Source: Acidianus hospitalis (GTDB lineage: Archaea; Thermoproteota; Thermoprotei_A; Sulfolobales; Sulfolobaceae). Taken from it: DNA of 5,036 nt. The position numbers were made by a program, and so were the translations under genes. Location of the stretch: positions 1 to 5,036 of the forward strand of contig QEFD01000140.1 in NCBI GenBank assembly GCA_003086435.1. Direction: 5' to 3'. Under the pieces are notes generated by a model. It saw nothing but the letters and a program-made list of their open reading frames with translations, searched no databases and was not told the DNA's origin. Shown piece after piece: positions 1 through 5,036 of the stretch (positions within the stretch are counted from its first letter, which is position 1; the number at the start of each line of letters is the position of its first letter).

Positions 1-1
1 T

Positions 2-52
2 CCCCCCACAGTGCCCGTGGCGGAATTAGAGGAAAAGTTACGCCATGGGTAA
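2..52 (+). CDS. C-terminal tail of a truncated reading frame, possibly a TnpB-like transposon gene
   Basis: One plus-strand frame is open from the window edge and ends at TAA 50-52, giving 16 residues, PPTVPVAELEEKLRHG. A second frame is open from base 1 to TAA 85-87 (28 residues), so the reading frame is not certain. The stretch is clearly richer in G+C than the DNA that follows and lies downstream of the convergent ATPase-nuclease gene. The Pro-rich then charged tail, with a hairpin built into the last codons, reminds me of the 3' ends of IS200/IS605- or IS607-type tnpB genes in Sulfolobales. That is recollection of a style, not a domain match, because no catalytic residues are in view. It could equally be the end of an unrelated gene or non-coding DNA. 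Confidence 0.25.
   Translation, partial: PPTVPVAELEEKLRHG
12..51 (+). other. GC-rich hairpin at the left edge
   Basis: Bases 12-22 pair with 41-51 to give an 11-bp stem with two G-U wobbles when read as plus-strand RNA (G13-U50 and G17-U46). The core arms are CCCGTGGCG and CGCCATGGG, and the loop is the 18 nt at 23-40. It overlaps the last codons and the stop of the partial frame at 2-52. A hairpin overlapping the 3' end of a gene is what the omega-RNA scaffold or right end of a TnpB-bearing transposon would look like. It could also be a transcription-related hairpin or a coincidence. The pairing is directly visible; its role is inference. Confidence 0.45.
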
Positions 53-117
53 ACACAATTATCTGCAGTAGTAACGTAGTCTTTTAACTGCTAGCCCTCA
101 ATAAGACCCTTAAGCCT

Positions 118-1419
118 TCATATATTTATAATCTTCCTCACTATCTCGTTTATCTTTTCCTTATCTCCTTCTATGATCTTCTTAATCTCCTCGTTTGTAA
201 CATATATTACTTTAAAATTCTCAAGGTTCACGTTAGGTTGATTAGTTATTATGAACTTCTTAACCTCATATGTCCCCTCCTTGTCATAGTCTTCCAACTT
301 CTTCATATTTCCTATGTTATCTAAGTTGTCCCTGTTACTTAGCTTAACGTCGCCTATATAAACGGCATTATCGGTCTTAAAATATATATCTGCAATAACA
401 CCCTTTTCCTCAATTTTCTTACCCTTAGTATGAACGTAATTTATTTTCAATTCGCTCTTAAGGTCAAGTAACCCTTCCCTAATTTTAGCCTCCAATTGCT
501 TTGAAACTTCCATCGGATTACCTATGTCAAAGACCTTAATTAACTCCCTCCTTACGCATTCGTCCTTCTTATAATCTTCCTTACATTTCTCTAAAGCTAA
601 CTCATACGCAGTCCTAGCCTTATCAAGTAATTCATTTACCGAAGATGCCTTGGCCACTTCGTCAATCTTCAATAACTCTTCATAATACTCTTCACAATAC
701 ATCCTAAGGATATCGACCTTATCTTCTTCACTCAATTTTAATTCTATCTGCCTTTCCTTAAGCCTTCTAGATAGGGCACTGTCGTTTATCTTACTCATTA
801 CGTCCGGAGTCATTGAAACTGTTATAGGCAATTTGATTTCATTTATTAACTTATGAAGTTCTTTTAAAACCCCTTCCTCCGCCTTTATTTCATCTAAAAG
901 TAAGCCCACATTACCGAGGTTCTGTAAGTCTCTTAAAAAGTATATAAATCCTTCAACGTCCTTAGTATAGCTCATGCAATATAATCTTTCCGCATAGCTA
1001 AATGCTTCACTCCATTTCTTTTTTATGCACAAATGCCTTAACCAGTTTGGAAATTCCCTAATTTTTGCAAATGAAGTGTAACCTATTTCGTCCTTATGAG
1101 CGTAAAGTACATTAAAAGAGCTTGCCTTTACCTTTTCGTTAAACTCTGTCAAATGTATGAATTCCCAGGCAGAGGTGGAGAGCGAAGAACTATTAACTAA
1201 ATCCAAATATATAATATAGGAGTTATCTTTTAGATCGTTATAAACTGCGTTTAACAAAGTAGTTTTTCCCATGCCCGGAGATCCTACTATCGTTATTACA
1301 ATATCCTTTCTCTTTAAAATCGAATCTTCAATTTCCCTTAAGGTGTTCCTCCAAAGCTTGCCCTCAACCTTGGATTTCTCACCGTGCTTACTTACAGTGT
1401 ATTCTTGGAACTCGCACAT
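118..1419 (-). CDS. P-loop ATPase (AAA/STAND-like) with C-terminal PD-(D/E)XK-type nuclease domain
   Basis: This 433-residue soluble protein shows two parts. The N-terminal part is an archaeal-type P-loop ATPase, with Walker A GSPGMGKTT at residues 46-54, a hydrophobic strand ending in Walker B D176-E177 (VGLLLDE), a sensor-like strand at 197-207 (LPITVSMTPDV), and an Arg-rich segment at 218-223 followed by IELKLSEEDK. This order is usual for the ORC/STAND-like ATPases of archaea. Residues about 305-410 resemble a restriction-endonuclease fold: a helix with Glu310/Glu315, then Asp344, then the D357-V-K359 triad end, then a helix. Cleavage of DNA powered or gated by ATP is therefore likely, but the substrate is unknown. 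It is the second gene of an operon. Its ATG directly follows the TAA of the wHTH gene, with GGAGG nine bases upstream, which supports this start. No signal peptide or membrane segment is visible. Confidence is high for the ATPase and moderate for the nuclease. Confidence 0.85.
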   Translation of the reverse strand: MCEFQEYTVSKHGEKSKVEGKLWRNTLREIEDSILKRKDIVITIVGSPGMGKTTLLNAVYNDLKDNSYIIYLDLVNSSSLSTSAWEFIHLTEFNEKVKASSFNVLYAHKDEIGYTSFAKIREFPNWLRHLCIKKKWSEAFSYAERLYCMSYTKDVEGFIYFLRDLQNLGNVGLLLDEIKAEEGVLKELHKLINEIKLPITVSMTPDVMSKINDSALSRRLKERQIELKLSEEDKVDILRMYCEEYYEELLKIDEVAKASSVNELLDKARTAYELALEKCKEDYKKDECVRRELIKVFDIGNPMEVSKQLEAKIREGLLDLKSELKINYVHTKGKKIEEKGVIADIYFKTDNAVYIGDVKLSNRDNLDNIGNMKKLEDYDKEGTYEVKKFIITNQPNVNLENFKVIYVTNEEIKKIIEGDKEKINEIVRKIINI

Positions 1420-1947
1420 TTACCTCTTCCTCCTTATTATTCCATACATTACTCCTCCTTTTATGAAGCCCTCTTCACCGCCGGGTATAAGCTCATAATG
1501 TTGTAAAATATAATCCCCGAACTTAGCCATAAATTGTTCAAGGCTCATTCCCAACTGCCTTCTTAGATTATCTATTCTCACGTATCCCAGTGAGTCCTTC
1601 ATGAAATCATATGTACTATCGAGATCAGCAAAGCTTTTAGGTTTGCCGAAGTATTCCTCTAAAACTTCCCTCAACGCATCCTTTAGGTTTTTCATATCAT
1701 GCAGCTCTTCTGCATTCTTTTCTTCTACCACTTGCTTTTTAGCTAAAACGTAATAAATTCCAGGGCCTCTTTTTTCCTTAAATTTTATGAAGCCTTCGCT
1801 CTCTAATTCTTTAATAATTTTATCTATACTAGATGTACTTTTAGTCATTCCTAATTCGTGGGCAATAGCTGTCTTTGTGAACTCCTTGTTTTCATCTCCT
1901 CCAGTAACTTTAAGTATTGCTTTAACTATTTCATCTTTACTTGGCAT
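1420..1947 (-). CDS. Two-domain winged-helix DNA-binding protein
   Basis: This 175-residue protein has a clear winged-helix-turn-helix at residues 1-70: a first helix at about 4-14, a second at 22-33 (TKTAIAHELGM), a recognition helix at about 36-50, and a basic beta-wing at 54-68 ending in a YYVLA strand. A charged helical linker (about 75-100) leads to a C-terminal region (about 105-175) that also reads as a winged helix: LRRQLGMSLEQFMAKFGDYI, followed by strands around a Gly-rich turn (GGEEGFIKGG) and a basic tail RRKR. It is the first gene of an operon with the ATPase-nuclease. It could be an autoregulator or the DNA-recognition subunit for its partner; the sequence does not decide. The start at 1947 is supported by a TATA box 26 bases upstream, which implies a leaderless mRNA. 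I do not recognise a named family. Confidence 0.8.
   Translation of the reverse strand: MPSKDEIVKAILKVTGGDENKEFTKTAIAHELGMTKSTSSIDKIIKELESEGFIKFKEKRGPGIYYVLAKKQVVEEKNAEELHDMKNLKDALREVLEEYFGKPKSFADLDSTYDFMKDSLGYVRIDNLRRQLGMSLEQFMAKFGDYILQHYELIPGGEEGFIKGGVMYGIIRRKR
1429..1433 (-). promoter_or_regulatory. Shine-Dalgarno of the ATPase-nuclease gene
   Basis: On the minus strand GGAGG lies nine bases before the ATG at 1419, inside the last codons of the wHTH gene. A second purine block, GAGGT (1422-1426), is only two bases from the ATG and runs into the upstream stop. This supports translation of the second gene from a shared mRNA, by reinitiation or direct ribosome entry. Confidence 0.6.
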
Positions 1948-1970
1948 ATATAATTTTATTTTCTCTTACA

Positions 1971-1982
1971 TTTAAACTTTAA
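1971..1982 (-). promoter_or_regulatory. Leaderless promoter of the wHTH / ATPase-nuclease operon
   Basis: On the minus strand a purine-rich BRE-like TTAAAG runs into the TATA box TTTAAA (1971-1976). Its centre is about 26 bases upstream of the ATG at 1947, so transcription should start at or next to the start codon. No Shine-Dalgarno sequence precedes that ATG, consistent with leaderless translation. Confidence 0.6.
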
Positions 1983-2014
1983 TTACTCAACTTTTTCCAT
2001 CTCTTGTAATCTTA

Positions 2015-2025
2015 GAAAAGTATAA
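2015..2025 (+). promoter_or_regulatory. Candidate promoter inside the divergent intergenic region
   Basis: GAAAAG (BRE-like) is followed by TATAA (2021-2025). The 9-mer GAAAAGTAT here (2015-2023) is repeated exactly at 2257-2265, in the promoter of the ABC operon, which supports a promoter role. An expected start about 25 bases downstream falls near 2047-2050, where the outer stem of the inverted-repeat element begins. No gene of convincing length follows on the plus strand, so the product would be a small RNA. The motif is short and the region AT-rich, so chance is possible. Confidence 0.35.
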
Positions 2026-2045
2026 CCAATTGAGAAAGTAAGAAG

Positions 2046-2177
2046 AGTCCAAGCTTAGTACGTTTTCGCTAAAGTTCATTCTAAATGAATAGTTAGAACT
2101 TAGGTAAAGTTATATGTACAGTAAGTGGACTTATGAGAGAAAAATAATTAAATGAAATAGCTTTTTGACAATTTTTT
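2046..2177 (+). ncRNA. Candidate structured small RNA or decayed inverted-repeat element
   Basis: The 86 bp from 2046 to 2131 form a nested dyad. The outer arms pair 2046-2051 with 2126-2131 (AGTCCA/TGGACT), 2054-2057 with 2122-2125 and 2058-2061 with 2116-2119: 14 bp with one 2-nt bulge on each side. Inside, 2069-2077 pairs with 2096-2103 over 8 bp with one bulged base, leaving an 18-nt loop. An alternative inner dyad, TTCATT-3-AATGAA (2075-2089), could be an operator. A promoter-like element lies about 25 bases before the outer stem, and T-runs at 2162-2166 and 2172-2177 could end the transcript. No C/D-box motifs or tRNA-like fold are seen. Other readings are a decayed miniature transposable element or a set of operators for the two divergent operons. 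I see no convincing protein gene in the 344-bp intergenic region 1948-2291. Confidence 0.28.
2162..2177 (+). terminator. T-rich terminator candidate
   Basis: Two T-runs, five T at 2162-2166 and six T at 2172-2177, lie downstream of the nested dyad. Archaeal termination typically occurs at such U-tracts without needing a hairpin. No plus-strand gene ends nearby, so the signal makes sense only if the candidate small RNA is real. It may also shield the ABC promoter from readthrough. Confidence 0.3.
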
Positions 2178-2255
2178 ACTATTCTCACGTATAATCAATT
2201 TTTCTCCATTTATTTAAAATAATTAACGATTTAGTAACTAGAAAAGCAAACTTTT

Positions 2256-2270
2256 GGAAAAGTATTTTAA
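2256..2270 (+). promoter_or_regulatory. Leaderless promoter of the ABC transporter operon
   Basis: GGAAAAG (BRE-like, 2256-2262) precedes the A/T box TATTTTAA (2263-2270). Its centre lies about 25 bases before the ATG at 2292, predicting a start at or within a few bases of the ATG. No Shine-Dalgarno sequence is present before the ATG. This matches the promoter spacing of the wHTH gene and of the gene at 4807. Confidence 0.6.
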
Positions 2271-2291
2271 TTCCCTTTCCTCATAGATCTT

Positions 2292-3191
2292 ATGATTGTC
2301 GTAGAGAGAATAAGCAAGAGATTCGGCAGTAGAAAAGTTTTAGATAACGTATCTTTCGACGTTAAAGATGGAGAAATTGCTGGCTTTGTAGGACTTAACG
2401 GCGCGGGAAAGACCACAACTATCAGAATCTTAGCCGGCGTACTAACGCCAAACTCAGGAGACGTACTTATTGACGACATAAGCATAGTGAAGGAGAAAGA
2501 AAAAGCTTCAATGCACGTTGGTTGGGTTCCAGAATTGCCTCTTTTTGACCCTAATGCCAAAGCTTTAGATTACTTCGTTTTTATTGCAGGTTATTATGGA
2601 ATATCAAAAAGTGATGCATTAAGCCTAGGAAAGAGGCTATTTGAGGAAGTAGGCCTTGCATGGAGGGAAAAGGATAAACTGCGCAATTATTCTCAAGGGA
2701 TGAAGAGGAGGTTTTTATTAGCAGTTTCATTAATTTCAGATCCAAAGAATTTTCTCTTTGACGAAGTGCTTAACGGTCTTGACCCTGAAGGAATACAGTT
2801 CTTTAGGGATATGGCTTTAAAGCTTAAGAAAGAAGGAAAGTCTGTGCTCTTTTCTTCGCACATTTTAAGCGAAGTTGAGTCAATAGCCGATAAGGTAATC
2901 TTCATTCACCAAGGGAAAATCTTGAGGATAATGGAAATGAATGAAATAAGGAAAATTGTTAAATCAAACGATTTGAAGATAATTTTAGGCAAAGTTGACG
3001 ACAATGTACTAAGTATTGCTAAATCTTTCGGAAAGCCAGAGCTTAACGGCAACACGTTGATTATACACAATTTTAACGGAGAGCTGAGCGAATTATCTTC
3101 AAAGTTATCCCCTTACGAGGTACTAGAGGTAAGTAGGTTGAAGAACAGTTTGGAGGACGTGTTCTTTAAGATAATAAACGGTGAGTTATAG
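2292..3191 (+). CDS. ABC transporter ATP-binding protein (ABC-2 type)
   Basis: This 299-residue cytoplasmic protein energises the membrane partner encoded directly downstream. Motifs appear in the usual order: Walker A GLNGAGKT (34-41), a Q-loop region VPE in which Glu81 takes the usual Gln place, the signature YSQGM (133-137), Walker B FLFDE (154-158) followed by NGLDP (161-165), and the switch His190 (SSH). Residues from about 210 on form the small C-terminal extension common in ABC-2 ATPases of the CcmA/NatA/drug-exporter type. The catalytic residues are intact, so it should hydrolyse ATP. Val159-Leu160 replace the common Pro-Thr after the catalytic Glu. The ATG at 2292 is supported by the promoter position and by the usual start of the domain (MIVVERISKRFG). 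Its TAG stop abuts the next ATG, so the two are co-transcribed. The transported substrate cannot be told from this subunit. Confidence 0.95.
   Translation: MIVVERISKRFGSRKVLDNVSFDVKDGEIAGFVGLNGAGKTTTIRILAGVLTPNSGDVLIDDISIVKEKEKASMHVGWVPELPLFDPNAKALDYFVFIAGYYGISKSDALSLGKRLFEEVGLAWREKDKLRNYSQGMKRRFLLAVSLISDPKNFLFDEVLNGLDPEGIQFFRDMALKLKKEGKSVLFSSHILSEVESIADKVIFIHQGKILRIMEMNEIRKIVKSNDLKIILGKVDDNVLSIAKSFGKPELNGNTLIIHNFNGELSELSSKLSPYEVLEVSRLKNSLEDVFFKIINGEL
3180..3185 (+). promoter_or_regulatory. Shine-Dalgarno of the ABC permease gene
   Basis: GGTGAG, which matches the anti-Shine-Dalgarno end of crenarchaeal 16S rRNA well, lies six bases before the ATG at 3192 and within the last codons of the ATPase gene. 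With the abutting TAG/ATG it fixes the start of the permease and indicates coupled expression. Confidence 0.65.
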
Positions 3192-4589
3192 ATGAGGCCT
3201 TTCATTTACGATTTTAAGAAGACCTTTCTCAGACTAACTTCAATTTCATTGCTATTCCTTTTTATATTGAGTGGTGTAGGAATTGCCTTTGAAACTTTCC
3301 ATTTAATGCACATAACTCCTGCAAGGTACGAAAACCTCAACGTTGAGGGTTATGTATGTCTTTCTGGTAATAAGGTTAGCGTTTACGGCATAGCGTTCAA
3401 TAATAACGGAAAACCAATTTCTTCTGCTTTAGTTTGCGTTTTATCTTCTGGCAATGTGGTTGCATCTACTAGAACCTCAGCTAACGGTTTCTTTAATTTA
3501 ACCGTTAACTATAGCCCGTATCTGTCTTTATTAGTAAAATATAACGGTCTGGAAAGGAACGTCGATATTTCTAGAATAGTTGGCGAATTACAAAATAACG
3601 TAAATTCTCAAGTTGTCAGCGTAACAACATATCCTAATATATTTATATTTTCCAATATGTCATGTTTTTATAGCTTAAATGTATGTTGGTATGGAATACA
3701 AGTTTCAATAATGTGTAAAGACAACTTAGTAATCTTTTCTTCAAAGAACGTAAATATATCAATGGAGCTAGTACACTCCAGCGGGATTGTAGGTAATAAA
3801 TCCGTTGTATTAAAACAAATTAACTTATATTTAAAGAAATTTACTCCAGTTTACGCCACAATAGAAATTCCGCAAGGAGTAACTTGCGTAGTTTTAGAAC
3901 CAATTAATTCGTCTCCTAATATCCAGCAAATAGGATTAAATAATTTTAAATATATCAAGGGTACTGCGATTTATTGTGATACTATGAATAATTTCCTTAC
4001 GCTTCTCCACATATTTATGCTATTCTTACCTTACACAATGATTTACTTAGCTTACATTAGCTTCTCAAGGCCTAGGAGCATTGGAGAGATGGAATTCATC
4101 CTAGCTAGACCTATAACTAAACGCAAGATCTTTATTTCACGGTTCTTCTCAAACGCGTTAATTGCTGTATTATCGTCAGTATTAATAGTTTTAGCTCCTG
4201 CTATTACATTTAACGCGATAACCGGCTTGCACATACCTTTGCAAGTAATTTTCTTACTAGTATTAATACCAATGTCATTACTCCTTACTTATCTATCAAT
4301 AACTTATATGTATTCCTCAATCATAAAGTCGAGCGGAACAGTCCAAGGACTCGGGATTTTCACTCTTCTATTCTTAGAAGTTATTTTACCCTTAATAGGA
4401 ATATCCACTTCAACCTACGAGACGTTAATGCAATACATAACTCCGGCATCAATTTCGCGCTATATATATTCTTTGATAGAGGGGTGCAACGTCAGAATAA
4501 ATGTAGGATTAGAAATTACATCAACCTTACTTTGGATAATAATACCTGCGATAATAAGTTACCTAGAATTTAAAATAAGAGACGTCTAA
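3192..4589 (+). CDS. ABC-2-type permease with a large extracytoplasmic domain
   Basis: This 465-residue protein is the membrane partner of the preceding ATPase. I see about six membrane segments: one near residues 15-35, then five after residue 266 (about 268-291, 320-344, 348-372, 384-404 and 440-458). The stretch EMEFILARPITKRKIFISRF (299-318) is the cytosolic segment typical of ABC-2 permeases, with the RPI(T/S) motif. Between the first and second segments about 230 residues should face outside. Of these, about 60-125 look like a carboxypeptidase-regulatory-like beta-sandwich (the G-KPISSALVCV ... T-ANGFF-L pattern). Six N-x-S/T sequons (Asn102, 106, 155, 188, 202 and 239) and seven cysteines (56, 82, 158, 165, 175, 232, 262) lie in this outer part, fitting a glycosylated, perhaps disulfide-bonded surface domain. 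The substrate is unknown; export of a lipid, peptide or sugar conjugate are all possible. Confidence 0.85.
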   Translation: MRPFIYDFKKTFLRLTSISLLFLFILSGVGIAFETFHLMHITPARYENLNVEGYVCLSGNKVSVYGIAFNNNGKPISSALVCVLSSGNVVASTRTSANGFFNLTVNYSPYLSLLVKYNGLERNVDISRIVGELQNNVNSQVVSVTTYPNIFIFSNMSCFYSLNVCWYGIQVSIMCKDNLVIFSSKNVNISMELVHSSGIVGNKSVVLKQINLYLKKFTPVYATIEIPQGVTCVVLEPINSSPNIQQIGLNNFKYIKGTAIYCDTMNNFLTLLHIFMLFLPYTMIYLAYISFSRPRSIGEMEFILARPITKRKIFISRFFSNALIAVLSSVLIVLAPAITFNAITGLHIPLQVIFLLVLIPMSLLLTYLSITYMYSSIIKSSGTVQGLGIFTLLFLEVILPLIGISTSTYETLMQYITPASISRYIYSLIEGCNVRINVGLEITSTLLWIIIPAIISYLEFKIRDV

Positions 4590-4599
4590 CTTTTTTATT
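4590..4599 (+). terminator. T-run terminator after the ABC operon
   Basis: Six consecutive T (4591-4596), then ATT, begin two bases after the TAA of the permease gene. This is the U-tract type of archaeal terminator, with no clear hairpin. It would end the ATPase-permease transcript before the next gene, which has its own promoter. Confidence 0.5.
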
Positions 4600-4624
4600 C
4601 TAAATGCGAGAAATCCAAACATAG

Positions 4625-4634
4625 TTTATAAATA
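4625..4634. promoter_or_regulatory. Strong TATA box with no assigned gene
   Basis: TTTATAAATA is the best TATA match in the window by eye, yet no coding start lies at the expected distance. Read rightwards, transcription would begin near 4651-4655 and give either a leader of about 150 nt for the gene at 4807 or a small RNA. Read leftwards, it would begin near 4604 and run antisense to the 3' end of the permease gene. The box is close to symmetrical, so direction is undecided. A small dyad (TAATGA, 7 nt, TCATTA; 4645-4663) sits at the rightward start site and could be an operator. Confidence 0.4.
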
Positions 4635-4771
4635 GCGTTTTCCGTAATGACCGAAAATCATTAACTGTTATATTTTCTTAGTAATAGCATAAAGACCCTC
4701 CTTCTTTTCCATATCTTAAGAAAACAAAGTGCACGTGGTATAGAAAAAGACCTTTCACAATAAATGAAAAT

Positions 4772-4786
4772 AAAGAGTAAATATTT
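4772..4786 (+). promoter_or_regulatory. Leaderless promoter of the PH-like membrane protein gene
   Basis: Purine-rich AAAGAG (4772-4777, BRE-like) precedes TAAATATTT (4778-4786), whose centre is about 25 bases before the ATG at 4807. No Shine-Dalgarno sequence lies before the ATG. The spacing equals that of the other two first-gene promoters in the window. Confidence 0.5.
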
Positions 4787-4806
4787 TTCCTTCATTATTT
4801 TAAATC

Positions 4807-5036
4807 ATGGAGCAACAACAAGGAGAATACGTAATTTGGAAGGACTACTCCCTTTCCTCCTATAGAAGGAATGCGTTAATAGGAACAAGCATAATAGGTG
4901 CGATATTACTTCTCACAGTAATTTTAGCAGTACTAGGAATAATAATAATAGCAGTTAGCGTAATAACTTACATCCTAACTAGGAGGGCCAACGAGTACGT
5001 AGTAACTAACAAAAGAGCAATGCATGTAAAGTTCGG
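4807..5036 (+). CDS. Membrane protein with bacterial-PH-like domain, 3' truncated by the window
   Basis: The first 76 residues are visible; the gene runs off the window end. A short polar N-terminus (MEQQQGEYVIWKDYSLSSYRR) leads into a very hydrophobic stretch at 23-58, probably two closely spaced membrane helices broken near Gly44. Then comes ANEYVVTNKRAMHVKF (61-76), where the EYxVTNKR pattern is typical of the start of bacterial PH-like domains (the bPH_2/DUF304 group found in YdbS/YdbT-like membrane proteins). These proteins are poorly understood; a role at the inner face of the membrane is the usual inference. It has its own promoter and a terminator precedes it, so it is probably not part of the ABC operon. 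The rest of the domain, and any further membrane segments, lie outside the window. Confidence 0.75.
   Translation, partial: MEQQQGEYVIWKDYSLSSYRRNALIGTSIIGAILLLTVILAVLGIIIIAVSVITYILTRRANEYVVTNKRAMHVKF

Noticed and set aside
1271..1498. Plus-strand open frame across the junction of the wHTH and ATPase genes
   Set aside because: It is antisense to two well-supported genes and its composition is that of a shadow frame. Other antisense open frames (1787-1975, 2267-2560, 2693-2905, 4052-4234) were rejected for the same reason.
1987..2079. A 30-codon minus-strand reading frame (begins MNFSENVLSL) upstream of the wHTH gene
   Set aside because: It has no Shine-Dalgarno site, its nearest TATA-like box is about 34 bases away, and its length is expected by chance in AT-rich DNA. 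It overlaps the nested inverted repeat. Conservation in relatives would be needed to revive it.
2114..2155. A 13-codon plus-strand reading frame (MYSKWTYERKIIK) inside the divergent region
   Set aside because: It is too short and begins inside the outer stem of the dyad. An AGGT at a workable distance is not enough support.
4644..4670. Possible C/D-box small RNA (GTAATGA resembling a C box)
   Set aside because: The third base departs from the C-box consensus and no CTGA D box follows at a suitable distance.
4668..4712. A 14-codon minus-strand frame with a nearby GGAGG
   Set aside because: The GGAGG lies inside this frame, not before its ATG. The frame is tiny with no promoter at the right spacing.
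1..5036. CRISPR array, tRNA, rRNA or complete insertion sequence
   Set aside because: No regularly spaced repeats, cloverleaf-like sequence, rRNA signature or paired terminal repeats around a transposase were seen on either strand.

Overview
The window looks like chromosomal DNA from a thermoacidophilic crenarchaeon, most likely a member of the Sulfolobales. The DNA is AT-rich, arginine is mostly encoded by AGA/AGG, and three genes have a TATA-like box centred about 25-27 nt before the ATG, the leaderless arrangement typical of this group. The second gene of each operon instead carries a Shine-Dalgarno sequence. The genus cannot be fixed from this sequence alone.

Layout. Positions 1-52 hold the last codons of a reading frame that starts outside the window, folded around a GC-rich hairpin. 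This may be the 3' end of a transposon-type (TnpB-like) gene, but that is tentative. On the minus strand, 1947 to 118, lies a two-gene operon: a double winged-helix DNA-binding protein, then a P-loop ATPase with a C-terminal PD-(D/E)XK-type nuclease-like domain. The first stop codon directly abuts the second start. A 344-bp divergent intergenic region (1948-2291) holds the promoter of this operon, the promoter of the next one, and between them a promoter-like element, a nested imperfect inverted repeat and T-runs that together could specify a small RNA.

On the plus strand, 2292-4589 is a second two-gene operon: an ABC-2-type ATPase and its membrane partner. The partner has about 230 residues outside the membrane between its first and second membrane segments, including a carboxypeptidase-regulatory-like beta-sandwich and several N-glycosylation sequons. 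Stop and start again abut, and a T-run follows the operon. A 217-bp gap then contains an unassigned strong TATA box and a separate leaderless promoter for the last gene. That gene (4807 to the window end) is a truncated membrane protein with the start of a bacterial-PH-like domain.

How the genes work together. The wHTH and ATPase-nuclease genes are presumably co-expressed and may form a DNA-binding, ATP-driven nuclease module. A defence or mobile-element role is plausible but inferred. The ABC ATPase and permease should form one exporter or membrane-remodelling complex whose large outer domain could sense or handle an external ligand. The most interesting items are the wHTH/ATPase-nuclease pair, the candidate small RNA in the divergent region, and the unusual ABC permease outer domain.
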